Below are positions 8,126 to 17,900 of a stretch of 64,000 bases of DNA, piece after piece. The DNA is from Thetidibacter halocola. GTDB lineage: Bacteria; Pseudomonadota; Alphaproteobacteria; Rhodobacterales; Rhodobacteraceae. The translations under genes and the position numbers were made by a program. A model generated the notes under the pieces. The model saw only the letters and a program-made list of their open reading frames with translations. It ran no database searches and was not told the DNA's origin. The stretch covers positions 248,001 through 312,000 of the forward strand of contig NZ_JAGTUU010000006.1 in NCBI RefSeq assembly GCF_018224955.1, in the 5' to 3' direction. Each line of letters starts with the position of its first letter. The stretch's first letter is position 1.

Positions 8126-8539
8126 CTACTTGCGCTTGACGGCGATCTTGGTGCCCTGCCCGGCATCGGGCGCCTTGCGCGGCACGGTGATCTCCAGCAC
8201 GCCGTCCTTGACATGCGCCTCGGCCCTGGCGGCATCAGCATCGCTCGGCAGACGGAAGGACCGGCGGAATCCGCCGAACTGCCGTTCCGAAAAATACCAG
8301 GTCTCGCCCTTTTCCTCGCGGCTCTCGGTCTTTTCGCCCGAGACGGTCAGCACGCCTTGGTCCACCGTCAGGTCAATGGCCTCCTCGGGCACGCCCGGCA
8401 GTTCCATCGTGATCCGGTAGGCAGTCTCGTCCGAGGATGCGTCCGAGGCAGGCGACAACCATTCGCCCAGCTTCGTGCCCAGCCCACGGAACGGGGCGTA
8501 AAGGTTCGGCCAGAGGCCGGATTGACTGGATTCGACCAT
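8126..8539 (-). CDS. Hsp20/alpha-crystallin small heat-shock protein
   Basis: A 137-residue chaperone with a central alpha-crystallin domain (about 30-125), including Y-R-I-T-M-E-L-P-G-V and the C-terminal G-V-L-E-I-T-V-P signature, and a short basic tail ending K-R-K. It would hold unfolding proteins in ATP-independent oligomers. The start is fixed by a strong AGGAGG-like Shine-Dalgarno site 7-9 bases upstream of the chosen ATG; a longer frame exists but lacks one. It is convergent with the zinc-ribbon gene. An FNR-like palindrome lies about 70 bases upstream, suggesting oxygen- or redox-linked control. Confidence 0.9.
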   Translation of the reverse strand: MVESSQSGLWPNLYAPFRGLGTKLGEWLSPASDASSDETAYRITMELPGVPEEAIDLTVDQGVLTVSGEKTESREEKGETWYFSERQFGGFRRSFRLPSDADAARAEAHVKDGVLEITVPRKAPDAGQGTKIAVKRK

Positions 8540-8606
8540 TGTGAAAACCTCCTCGCTGTCTGGTTGATCCATGCTGCCAGACTGCCGCGCCGGGCCGGGC
8601 GCCGCC

Positions 8607-8620
8607 TTGATCCGGCTCAA
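8607..8620. promoter_or_regulatory. FNR/FnrL-like binding site upstream of hsp20
   Basis: TTGATCCGGCTCAA matches the FNR-family consensus TTGAT-N4-ATCAA at nine of ten defined positions. It lies in the hsp20-fructokinase divergent gap, 68 bases upstream of the hsp20 start and 66 bases upstream of the kinase start. FnrL control of stress genes is known in Rhodobacteraceae; which gene is regulated here is not shown. Confidence 0.5.
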
Positions 8621-8685
8621 ATCCACCCCTTGCCGTTGCCGCACGCTTTCGGCATGTTAGCGCAAACAAATTCCGGAGACCCGCG

Positions 8686-9582
8686 ATGATCCTCTGCTGC
8701 GGCGAAGCCCTGATCGACATGCTCCCCCGCGAGACGACGGCGGGCGAAAGCGCCTTTGCCCCCTATGCTGGCGGCGCCGTCTTCAACACCGCCATCGCGC
8801 TGGGGCGGCTCGGCGCACCGGCGGGCTGGTTCGGCGGGCTGTCCACCGACCTTTTCGGCGCGCTTCTGGCCAAGACGCTGACCGCCTCGCGCGTCGACCA
8901 CACGCGCGCCGACCGCAGCGACCGCCCGACGACCCTGGCCTTCGTCACGCTGACCAACGGCCACGCGCAATACGCCTTCTACGACGAGAACACCGCCGGG
9001 CGGATGCTGACCGAGGCCGACCTCCCCGAGCTCGACGGAATCGAAGCCCTGTTCCTGGGCGGAATCAGCCTGGTCTCCGAACCCGCCGCCGACGCCTATG
9101 CCGCGCTGTGCCTACAGGCCGCAGATCGCCTCGTGATGATCGACCCGAACATCCGACCCGGCTTCATCGCGGACGCGGCGCGCTATCGCGCGCGCCTTTC
9201 GGCGATGCTGGCGCGCGCCGACATCGTCAAGATCTCGGACGAGGACATGGCTTGGCTCGGCACCACGCCCGAGGCGTTGCTGCAGGATGGAACGGCTCTG
9301 GTGCTGGTGACTCGTGGTGCCGATGGCATCGAAATGCATCAGGCAGGCGGTATGACCCATGTCCCCGCACGGAAGGTCGCGGTGGTCGACACGGTCGGAG
9401 CGGGAGACACGTTCAACGCAGGCCTGCTCGCCGGGTTGCACCGGGCGGGTTTGCTGACCCGCGCAGCCCTGCGAGCCGCCACGCCCGAAACCCTGCGCCC
9501 CACGGTCGAACTGGGCGCCCGCGCCGCCGCCGTCACCGTCAGCCGCGCCGGCGCCAACCCGCCCTGGGACTCCGAGCTATGA
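8686..9582 (+). CDS. PfkB-family sugar kinase, probable fructokinase
   Basis: A 298-residue ribokinase/PfkB-family kinase. The N-terminal motif G-E-A-L-I-D-M-L and the [15 protein letters not shown] stretch form the sugar-binding region; the C-terminal signature D-T-V-G-A-G-D-T-F (about 235-243) carries the catalytic Asp241. Closest by eye to bacterial fructokinases (ScrK/FrcK), producing fructose 6-phosphate, but substrate cannot be read with certainty. No sugar transporter is adjacent. Its stop overlaps the ATG of dtd (ATGA), so the two are translationally coupled, although no functional link is obvious. Confidence 0.8.
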   Translation: MILCCGEALIDMLPRETTAGESAFAPYAGGAVFNTAIALGRLGAPAGWFGGLSTDLFGALLAKTLTASRVDHTRADRSDRPTTLAFVTLTNGHAQYAFYDENTAGRMLTEADLPELDGIEALFLGGISLVSEPAADAYAALCLQAADRLVMIDPNIRPGFIADAARYRARLSAMLARADIVKISDEDMAWLGTTPEALLQDGTALVLVTRGADGIEMHQAGGMTHVPARKVAVVDTVGAGDTFNAGLLAGLHRAGLLTRAALRAATPETLRPTVELGARAAAVTVSRAGANPPWDSEL

Positions 9583-10022
9583 GGGCGCTGATCCAGCGTG
9601 TCACGGAGGCGCGGGTCGAGGTCGGCGGCGCCACGGTGGGCGAGATCGGGCCCGGCCTGCTGATCCTGGTCTGCGCCATGCAGGGCGACACGCAGGCCGA
9701 GGCTGACCGGATGGCGGCAAAGATCGCGAAGCTGCGCATCTTCAAGGACGACGAGGGGAGGATGAACCGCTCGATCCTCGACATGGGCGGCGCGGCACTG
9801 GTGGTCAGCCAGTTCACGCTGGCCGCCGACACCGCGCGCGGCAACCGTCCCGGTTTCTCCACCGCCGCCGCCCCGGCCGAGGGCGAAAGGCTCTACGAGC
9901 ATTTTGCGGCACAGGTCCAGGTCCAGGGCATCCCGGTCGCCACGGGTCGTTTCGGCGCGGACATGCAGGTGCACCTTGTCAATGACGGGCCAGTCACGAT
10001 CTGGTTGGACAGCGCCGGCTGA
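9579..10022 (+). CDS. dtd: D-aminoacyl-tRNA deacylase
   Basis: A 147-residue protein of normal length for DTD, which removes D-amino acids (and glycine from tRNA-Ala) mischarged on tRNAs. The characteristic S-Q-F-T-L motif (about 85-89) and the C-terminal N-x-G-P-V-T motif (here N-D-G-P-V-T-I) are both present, and together they build the chiral proofreading site. The N-terminus M-R-A-L-I-Q-R-V is typical. It overlaps the kinase stop by four bases. Confidence 0.95.
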   Translation: MRALIQRVTEARVEVGGATVGEIGPGLLILVCAMQGDTQAEADRMAAKIAKLRIFKDDEGRMNRSILDMGGAALVVSQFTLAADTARGNRPGFSTAAAPAEGERLYEHFAAQVQVQGIPVATGRFGADMQVHLVNDGPVTIWLDSAG

Positions 10023-10167
10023 TCCATCTTGCCGCCGGAGGCTCCCGCATTCTCCGGCTGCCCGACGCCATGCAAGCGACAGACGCCGTCGCAGGCGCCA
10101 GCCCGAGGACCGGGCCGCAGGCGCGGGCCGAGATATCCTGCGCCGCGCATCGCGCGGCTCCTCCGGA

Positions 10168-11349
10168 TCACGGCTCGCGAAAGGCCTCGCGCGATTTGTA
10201 GAGCGGCTTCAGCAGGTATTGCAGCACCGTCTTCTCGCCGGTGTGCAACTCGGCGGTGGCCAGCATGCCGGGGCGGATCTCGATGGCCACCTGGCGGTCG
10301 GTCAGCGAGGCCAGGTCGACGCGCACCGTCACCTTGTAATGCGGCGGCACCTCGGGGTTGCGTTCGTCGCGGAACGTGTCGGCCGAGATCACGTCGACCC
10401 GTCCCTTCAACGTGCCGTAGATCGTGTAGTCATAGGCGCTCAGCTTGATCGTCGCCTCCTGACCGCTGCGGATGTTGGCGATGTTCTCGGGGGCGATTCG
10501 CGCCTCGATGAACAATTCCTCGTCCATCGGGATGATCTGCATGATCTCCTCGCCGGGGCGCACGACGCCGCCGATCGTGGTCACGGCCAGCTTTGTGACC
10601 ACGCCATGCATTGGCGAGGTCAGCACCGTTCGGTTCAGCTGGTCCTGGCTGGATTTCAGGTTCTGCCGCAGCGTCGCCAGTTCCTTGAGCGTGTCGGAAT
10701 AGTCGGTCGCGCGGGCCAGTTCGGTCTGGGTGACGATCTCGTCATGGCTGCGCTTCGCATCGGCATGCGCCTTGCGCGCCCGCGTCACCTCGATCAGGGC
10801 GACCACCTTCTTGTCCAGCAGGTCCTCCATCAGCGTCATCTCGCTTTTTGCCTGCGCCAGGACCCGGGCGGCCCCATCGCGGCGCGAGGCGAAATCCGAT
10901 TGCCGCGCCGCCAGAAGCGCGCGTTCCGAGGCAACCATCTCCGGCATCCGCCGCGACAAGGCGGCGGGAACGCCGAAATCCGACGCCCCCGCCAGTTCGG
11001 CCTCCAGCCGCAGGCGGCGGATCTCGAGGGCGGTGATCTGGTCCTGCAGATCGTCGACCGAGGACTGGAACTGCGTGCCATGCAGCCGCGCCAGCACGTC
11101 GCCGCGCAGCACCTCGTCGCCCTCCTTGACCAGCAGTTCCGTCAGGATGCCGCCTTCGAGGTTCTGGATGATCTGTGGCCGTGACGAGGAAATGACCTGC
11201 CCCTCGCTGCGCACGATCTCGTCCAGCCAGGCGGAGCTGGCCCAGAGGATGAACAGCCAGACCGAACAGGCGCAGAGCCATACGGTCAGCGACGGCCCGC
11301 GCAGCGCGTGTTTCAGTTTCGTGGAAGGGTCCGGTGTCGAGACGCTCAT
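10168..11349 (-). CDS. HlyD-family type I secretion membrane-fusion protein
   Basis: A 393-residue adaptor with one N-terminal TM helix (about 22-42), a lipoyl/barrel-sandwich segment (starting near G-Q-V-I-S-S and repeated as H-G-V-V-T-K-L-A), a long coiled-coil hairpin (about 90-235) and a C-terminal beta-barrel. It links the inner-membrane ABC exporter to the outer-membrane channel. The start ATG coincides with the stop of the ABC exporter gene, so translation is coupled. It is the last gene of the adhesin secretion operon. Confidence 0.9.
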   Translation of the reverse strand: MSVSTPDPSTKLKHALRGPSLTVWLCACSVWLFILWASSAWLDEIVRSEGQVISSSRPQIIQNLEGGILTELLVKEGDEVLRGDVLARLHGTQFQSSVDDLQDQITALEIRRLRLEAELAGASDFGVPAALSRRMPEMVASERALLAARQSDFASRRDGAARVLAQAKSEMTLMEDLLDKKVVALIEVTRARKAHADAKRSHDEIVTQTELARATDYSDTLKELATLRQNLKSSQDQLNRTVLTSPMHGVVTKLAVTTIGGVVRPGEEIMQIIPMDEELFIEARIAPENIANIRSGQEATIKLSAYDYTIYGTLKGRVDVISADTFRDERNPEVPPHYKVTVRVDLASLTDRQVAIEIRPGMLATAELHTGEKTVLQYLLKPLYKSREAFREP

Positions 11350-13538
11350 CAGGCGGCCCCCCGGCGCAGATGGTCGAGCACCTGGTCGCGCGGACCATCA
11401 ATAGCAAGGCGCCCGCCAGACAGGATCATCGTGCGCGAGGCCAGCGCCAGGATCGGCACGCGATGCGTCGCGATCACCGCTGTCCGCCCCTGCAACCAGG
11501 GACCGAGGCGCGAGATCAGCGTCGCTTCCAGCGTCTGGTCCAGCGCAGCAGTGGGTTCGTCCAGCAGGCAGATGTCGGGATCCTGCAACCACAACCGTGC
11601 CCAGCCGATGCTTTGCCGCTGGCCAACGGACAGCCCCTCTCCGCCATCGCGGATATCAAGGTCCAGCCCCTTGGGATGCGCCTTGACGTATTGGCCCAGC
11701 CCGGCGAAATCCAGCGCCTGGTACAGGCGGTCGTCGTCGCGTTCCGTCTGCGCCAGGGTCAGGTTGTCGCGCAGGCTGCCGTGGAACAGGCGCACTTCCT
11801 GACCAAGGTAGCCGATGCGGCGGCGCAGGTCGTCCGGGTCGATCTGCGCCATCTCGCAGCCGTCGACCAGCACCTTGCCGGAGGCCGGCGAATAAAGCCC
11901 GCTGAGCACCTTGAGCAGCGTCGACTTGCCTGACCCGTTCGCGCCCAGCACCGCCAGCACCTGCCCCGGTTGGATCGCCAACGCCGACAGGTCCAGCACC
12001 GCGGCGCCTTCGGGATCGTAGCGAAAGGTCAGGTCGCGAAGGTCATAGGCGCCGCGCAGCCGGTCGCGCCGCAGGTAGGTCCGCGCCGGTGCGCGATCCT
12101 GGGCCACGCCGGCGATCGCGTCCAGCCCGTCCAGCGCCGCCTTGACGTTGCCCCAGCGCGCCATGATGCCCGCCAGCTGCGTCAGCGGCGCCAGCGTGCG
12201 CGACGACAGGATGCCCACCGCGATGATCGACCCCACGGTGAAGTCCCCAGCGAAGACCAGGTAGGTGCCGGTGACGACGGCGGCGACATAGGTCGCCTGC
12301 TGCACGCCCTGGCTCCAGAAGGTCAGCGCCGCCGCCAGTTTCCGCTGGTCGGAGGATTTCAGCGCGGTCAGCGCCGTCAACTCGTCCCAGCTGCGGGCAA
12401 AGCGGGTTTCGGCGCGCTGCGTCTTGATCGTGTCGAGATCGGTCACGACCTCCTGCAACAGGCGCGAGGCGCGAGCGCTTGCGCCCTGTGTCTCCTGCGT
12501 CAGGCGGATCATCCGGCGTTGCAGGAAGAAGCCAGGCACCACCATCAGTACGCCTCCTGCCACCAGCACCCACACGACCGGGCCGGCGATCGACCAGACC
12601 AGCAGCAGAAAGACGAAGATGAAGGGGATGTCGGCCAGCGCACCGACGGTCGAGGCGGTGAAGAACTCGCGCACAGAGCCGAATTCGCGCATCGCCGAGA
12701 ACAGTTGCGAGGGCGCGCGCCCGGGCTGGTCCGACCGCATGCCCAGCAGGCGCCGCATCAGCAGCCCCTGGACGCCAAGCTCGATCTGCCGCCCGGCCCC
12801 GTCCAGCAGATGGGCGCGGGCGACCTTGAGGAACCCCTCCATCAGCAGCGCCAGTGCGGCGCCGGCGGCCAGAACCCACAGCGTCGCCTCGGACTGGTGC
12901 GGGATCACCCGGTCATAGACCTGGAGGCTGAACAGCGCGACCGAGACCGCCAGAAGGTTTGCCACGAAAGAGCCCAGCGCTACCTCGGCGAAATGCCGGG
13001 TGAAGCGGTGGAACTGGCCCCAGAACCAATGGCCGTCCGATTGCTGCGCCGTGGCGGCGGGCTGCGGTGCGGCCCGGGCCTGCAGGAGATAGCCGGAAAA
13101 GAACGGCTCGAACTCGGACAGGGGAACGCGGGCGCGCTGCCCCGGTGCGGCGGCATCGTGCACCGCCAGCCCGTCGCCATCCTGTTTCAGCACCAGCACC
13201 GCTTGCCCGTTCGACATCAGTGCCAGCGCGGGCCAGAGCCCGGGCACCAGCGCGTCGGGTGTCAGCGTATCCACGCGCAGCCCGGCGGCGCACAGCCCGG
13301 CGGTCAGCGCCTCGATCCCGTAGCTGTCCTCTGGCCCGGCATGGCGGGCCAGCGCGTCGAAGACCTCCTGCGGGCGAGAGACCACTCCCAGCCGCTCGGC
13401 GAAGGCCCGGATCAGGTCCGCGCGCGCCTTGGCCCGTGCAGACTGCCTCGGACGGCGCATGAGGCCCGTCGTCTTGCCGCCCTCGATGGCGCGCAGCATG
13501 GCACGGCCTGCGCGCCCGAGGATCGGCTCGGCCGTCAA
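11349..13538 (-). CDS. type I secretion ABC transporter (LapB/LssB-like)
   Basis: A 729-residue half-transporter: an N-terminal C39-peptidase-like domain (about 35-150) without a recognisable catalytic Cys/His, a six-TM exporter domain (about 175-470) and an ATPase domain with Walker A G-A-N-G-S-G-K-S-T (532-540), signature L-S-V-G-Q (near 636) and Walker B I-C-L-L-D-E (near 656). A degenerate C39 domain is typical of exporters of large adhesins and RTX proteins, where it binds rather than cleaves cargo. Overlaps both neighbours by a few bases. The adhesin encoded upstream is the obvious cargo. Confidence 0.92.
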   Translation of the reverse strand: MTAEPILGRAGRAMLRAIEGGKTTGLMRRPRQSARAKARADLIRAFAERLGVVSRPQEVFDALARHAGPEDSYGIEALTAGLCAAGLRVDTLTPDALVPGLWPALALMSNGQAVLVLKQDGDGLAVHDAAAPGQRARVPLSEFEPFFSGYLLQARAAPQPAATAQQSDGHWFWGQFHRFTRHFAEVALGSFVANLLAVSVALFSLQVYDRVIPHQSEATLWVLAAGAALALLMEGFLKVARAHLLDGAGRQIELGVQGLLMRRLLGMRSDQPGRAPSQLFSAMREFGSVREFFTASTVGALADIPFIFVFLLLVWSIAGPVVWVLVAGGVLMVVPGFFLQRRMIRLTQETQGASARASRLLQEVVTDLDTIKTQRAETRFARSWDELTALTALKSSDQRKLAAALTFWSQGVQQATYVAAVVTGTYLVFAGDFTVGSIIAVGILSSRTLAPLTQLAGIMARWGNVKAALDGLDAIAGVAQDRAPARTYLRRDRLRGAYDLRDLTFRYDPEGAAVLDLSALAIQPGQVLAVLGANGSGKSTLLKVLSGLYSPASGKVLVDGCEMAQIDPDDLRRRIGYLGQEVRLFHGSLRDNLTLAQTERDDDRLYQALDFAGLGQYVKAHPKGLDLDIRDGGEGLSVGQRQSIGWARLWLQDPDICLLDEPTAALDQTLEATLISRLGPWLQGRTAVIATHRVPILALASRTMILSGGRLAIDGPRDQVLDHLRRGAA

Positions 13539-14851
13539 ATGCGCGCCCCTTCGGCCAGCGCACCGCGCAGGCGGGCCAGTTCCAGTTCGGCGCGGGCGGC
13601 TTTGAATCGCAGGTCGATCTCGGTTTCCAGCGCGCGGGCATGGGTCTCGTAGACGCCGACCACGTCCATCACCTGCCGCTGACCACCTTCGTATTGCTTT
13701 CGGAACAGGTCCAGGTTGGCGGCGGCCTGCGTAGTCAGGCCGCGCGCCTCATCCGCCTGCCGCCGGTAGGCCTCGAGTTGGCGGGTCTGGCTGGCGACCT
13801 GGCGTTGCGCGGTCTCGCGCGCCTCGGTCACGCGGCGTTCGGCGAGGTCGCGGGTGGCGTCGATGGCCTGGAGTTCGGCCATGGTGCCAAGACCGAACAG
13901 CGAATCCGTCATCACCTCCAGCCCGGCAGAGCCATCGGTCGCAGCGCTGGCAGTCAGGCCCGGCAGGTGGCCGGCGCGGGCGATGCGGGCCTGCGCCAGG
14001 GCGCGGTCGCGTTCGCCCTGGGCGCGCAACACGTCCAGCGCCTCGCCGGTTGGTACCACGCGCAATCCGCCCATACCTGTCACGCTTTCGACCGGATAAC
14101 CCGCCATCGCGTCCAGTTCGGCCTGCGCCGCAAGGGCGGCCTCGGCGGCCTCCGTGGCACGGGCGCGCGTGGCGGCGCGTTTCTGGCGGATCACGTTGAG
14201 ATCGGACATGTCCGAGACGCCGCCGCGCACCCGTTCCGTCATCACCCATTCGAAATGCGCCATCTCGGCATCGGCACGGTCGAGATGCGCCCGCAATTCG
14301 CGGTTTTCCTGCACCGTCAGATACAGCGACAGCGCGTCGAAGACGCGACGGTTGCCATCCTCGACCAGCGTCACGGCGGCCAGTTCCACATCCGACTTTG
14401 CAAGGTCGCGCTCGGCCAGCTTGCGGCCATTGTCGAACAGCACCTGTTGCACCACCAGGTCGGCCACGAAGGCGCCCAGCGAATCCAGCGAGATGCGCGG
14501 CCCGATCCGGGGCAGCCAGTTCTTCTCCGCCGCCTCGGCGCGCAGCCGCGCGACGCGCAACTCGGCCTCTGCCACGTGGGCGTCCGAGGCGATCACCGCC
14601 TGCGCCACGCGGTCATAGGGCGTACCGGGGACAAGGACCGAGGGGCGCGTCCGAAGCGCGTGGATGATCGGCGAGACCTCGGCGGAACGGACCACTGCAT
14701 TTCGGACGCCCGGCGCATCGGACGTTTCGGCAAGGCGCGGCTCGGCCCCGCCCAGAAAGCGGCTCACGCCGCCTTCGGTCATGTCCTTCATGCAGCCGGG
14801 CAGGACCGTCACCGCGACGATCAACCCGACGTTCCGCCTGCTCAGTCTCAT
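13535..14851 (-). CDS. TolC-family outer-membrane component with lipobox
   Basis: A 438-residue protein with two long helical repeats typical of TolC/OMF channels (coiled-coil regions about 80-240 and 280-430). The N-terminus is a short signal peptide ending L-P-G-C (Cys19), an apparent lipobox; lipidation is common in OprM/CusC-type channels but less so in type I secretion partners. It forms the outer-membrane duct for the adhesin. Its stop overlaps the ABC exporter start; 83 bases with a strong hairpin separate it from the adhesin gene. Confidence 0.85.
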   Translation of the reverse strand: MRLSRRNVGLIVAVTVLPGCMKDMTEGGVSRFLGGAEPRLAETSDAPGVRNAVVRSAEVSPIIHALRTRPSVLVPGTPYDRVAQAVIASDAHVAEAELRVARLRAEAAEKNWLPRIGPRISLDSLGAFVADLVVQQVLFDNGRKLAERDLAKSDVELAAVTLVEDGNRRVFDALSLYLTVQENRELRAHLDRADAEMAHFEWVMTERVRGGVSDMSDLNVIRQKRAATRARATEAAEAALAAQAELDAMAGYPVESVTGMGGLRVVPTGEALDVLRAQGERDRALAQARIARAGHLPGLTASAATDGSAGLEVMTDSLFGLGTMAELQAIDATRDLAERRVTEARETAQRQVASQTRQLEAYRRQADEARGLTTQAAANLDLFRKQYEGGQRQVMDVVGVYETHARALETEIDLRFKAARAELELARLRGALAEGARI

Positions 14852-14891
14852 CTCGTGCCCCCGTTTCGGCCCGATTATCGTTTTTCGGGAT

Positions 14892-14919
14892 CCGGGGCCC
14901 GGTTCGGCCGGGCCTCCGG
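14892..14919 (-). terminator. hairpin between adhesin and secretion genes
   Basis: Extended inverted repeat: GGCCCGG / CCGGGCC with a 5-base loop, lengthened by CCGG/CCGG across a single bulged base. It lies between the adhesin stop and the OMF start. On the minus strand it is not followed by a T-run, so it may act as an attenuator or RNA-stability element that lowers secretion-gene expression relative to the adhesin, not as a full terminator. Confidence 0.4.
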
Positions 14920-14934
14920 ACGTTACTCTTGCCG

Positions 14935-17900
14935 TCAGACCACGCCAGTATGGACCTGCGTGATGTCGTCATCGATCAGCAGCGTCGCATCGCCCAGCGT
15001 GAACACGTTGTAGCCCGCGCCATTGCTGCCCTGCGCCTGCGCGCCCCGGATGGTCACGATGTCGTCGTTGCCGCCCATCACCGTCACCGTGTCGGTGATC
15101 GAGGACAGCGCCACGATCTGCGCCTCGGTGATGGTCAGGCTGCTGTCCTCGGCGAAATGCAGGTCGATCGTGTCCACGTCGAACTCGCCCAGCGCCTGTG
15201 CGATCTGGTCTGACATGCGCACCGCGTTTGTCGCGGGATCATCGGTCACCAGGTAGGCGCCCGAGGAGTTCCCGGCCGCGTCGGTCGAGGCCAGCACAAG
15301 GTGTGTACCGTCCGGGATCGTGCTGACCGGCGTGTGATAGGTCTGGCCCAGGATCGGGATGTCGGTGCTGTCGGCCAGCGCCACGTCGAGAATCATCGGA
15401 TTGGCGTCGGTGCCTGCCAGTCGGCCCAGATACACCGCGTCGTCGGTTATCCCGGTGCGGATCTGGTCGACGCCGCCGCCGTCGCGGCCATAGCCCACCC
15501 AGCTGAGCGTCTCGGGTGCATCGGTATCCATCGCGACCATCTCGGTGAGCGTGGCAGTGTTGCCCGCCGCATCGGTCGCGGTGATGGTGACGGGCAGGCC
15601 GCCGGTACCGCCGGGAATGGCCGAGGGTGGGATCTGCGCGGTCCAGCCGCCATTGGCGGCGACACTGGCGGCGATGCTCTGCCCGCCGACCGCCAGCATG
15701 ACGGTCGAACCGGGTTCGACCACGCCGGTAAGGGTGACGCCCGCCATCGCCTCGGCCGCATTCACGATGCCGTCGCCCGCGATGGGCGCGCCGGACAGCG
15801 CGAGGACGCGCACTTCGGTGTCGATGTTCAGCAGGATCGAGGTCTGAGCCGTGTTGCCGGCGGCATCGGTGGTCAGCACCTGCGCCTGCGCGATCGTCTC
15901 TCCCTGCGGGAGTTCACCGGCGCCCAGTTGCACCGACCAGCCGCCATCGGCAGTCACTGTCGCCTCGCGGCTGACGCCGCCGACCACGACCGTGACGCTG
16001 CCACCCGGCTCTGTCGAGCCCGCCAGCGTTACGCCCTGCAACCGTTCGGCCGCGTTGATGACGTTGTCCGCGGTGACCGGATCGGGCGAGATGCCGAAAT
16101 TGACCACCTCCGTATCGACGCGGACGGAATCCGTCCGGACCAGCGTATTTCCCGCGCTGTCGGTGATCGAGGCGCTGATCTGCGCGGTGTAGGTGCCCGG
16201 CGCCACCTGAAATGCCTGGTAGGGCGCGCGCCAGGTGCCGGTGGCGTCGGTCTGCACGGTCAGGGTGACGCCGTTCATCGTGACATCGACCCACTGGCCC
16301 GGCGTCGAGGTGCCCAGCAGGGTCACGCCATCGGCAGCCTCGGCCGCATTCACCACGTCGTCGCCCTCGACAGGGTTGGCGCTGATCGTCAAGAGTCCCG
16401 CATCCGTGTCGATGCGCACCTCCTGGGTCAGCGTCTCGGTGTTGCCGGCGGCGTCGCGGGCGGTAGCGCTCATGGTCACGGTCCGCTCGCCCGAGGGCAA
16501 TTCGCCCGCTGCATAGGTCACCGACCAGGTGCCATCGGCGGCAACCGTGGCGGCGCGCGTGACACCGCCAAAAGTGACCGCGACGGTCGAGCCGATCTCG
16601 GTCGTCCCCGTCAGGGTCAGGCCTTGCGCCGCCTCGGCGGCGTTCAGCACGCCATCGACCCCGCCGGGCTGGCCGGTCTGGGTAAAGTTCGTCACCAGCG
16701 TGTCGACATCCAGCGTGCCGGTTGTGGTGGCGCTGTTGCCGGCCCGGTCGGTCGCGATGGCGGTGACGGGCAGGATGCGCTCTCCGGCCGGGATCTCGGC
16801 CGGGATGAAGGCAGCGCTCCAGGATCCGTTGGCCTGAACGACGGCCTGGTGGGTGATCTGGCCCAGCGTGACCGCGACGGTCGCGCCCGGTTCGGCCCAT
16901 CCGGTCAGGGTCACGCCCCCGGCATGTTCCATCGCGTTCACCACGCCATCGCCGCCCGCCCCGGTGGGCGTGAGGGTGACGCTGGTCTGGGTGTCGATGG
17001 CGATGGTGCCCGACGCCGTGGCCCGGTTGCCCGCAGCGTCGGTCGCCGTGGCGCTGACCGCGAGGCCAGTGACGCCCTCCGGCACGAGGCCTGCGGGAAT
17101 CGTCACGCTCCAGGCGCCAGTGGCGCCCACGGTCGTGTCGATCACGCTGCCCGCGACGGTCACGGCCACGTCGGAGCCGGGCTCTCCGGTGCCGTTCAGA
17201 ACCACGCCATCAGCGCGCTCGGCGGCGTTCACGATGCCGTCGCCCTCGACCCCGGCGGTGTCGATGGTGATCGCGCCCTCGGTGTCGACGGCAAAGGCAT
17301 GGCTGGTCGTCACCCCGTTGCCCGCGCTGTCGGTCGAGACGATACTGGCGGTGGCCTCGTAGGTACCGGTTGCGATGTCGGCGGCGGCAAAGGTCACGCT
17401 CCACGCGCCAGAGGCGCTGACGGTCGCGCTGCGGGTCACGCCCTCGATGGTGACATCGACACTCGATCCTGGCTGGGTCGTGCCGCTCAGCGTCACGCCC
17501 GCGTCACGCTCTGCCCCGGCGATCACGTCGTCTCCGGTCAGCGGCGCGTTGTCGAGCGACACGGCGTTCACGGTGTCAACCTGCACGGCCGACATGGCGG
17601 TCGAGACGTTACCGGACCTATCCACGGTCGAGACGGTGACCTGTGCCGCATACTCGCCGCCTGCGAAATCCGCCTGCGTGACGGACAGCGACCAGCGGCC
17701 ATCGGGCCCCACGGTCACGTCCTGCGTCAGGTTGCCGAAGGAGACGGTGACGACTGCGCCAGGGGTCGAGCCCCCGGTGATCGCGAAACCGCCCTCGGCC
17801 TCGGCCAGGTTCACCACGCCGTCGCCAGTGACGTCGTCGATGGTCAGCGGGTGCGGGATCGTGTCGATGTCGATGGCATCGGTGACGGTGGTCGTGTTGC

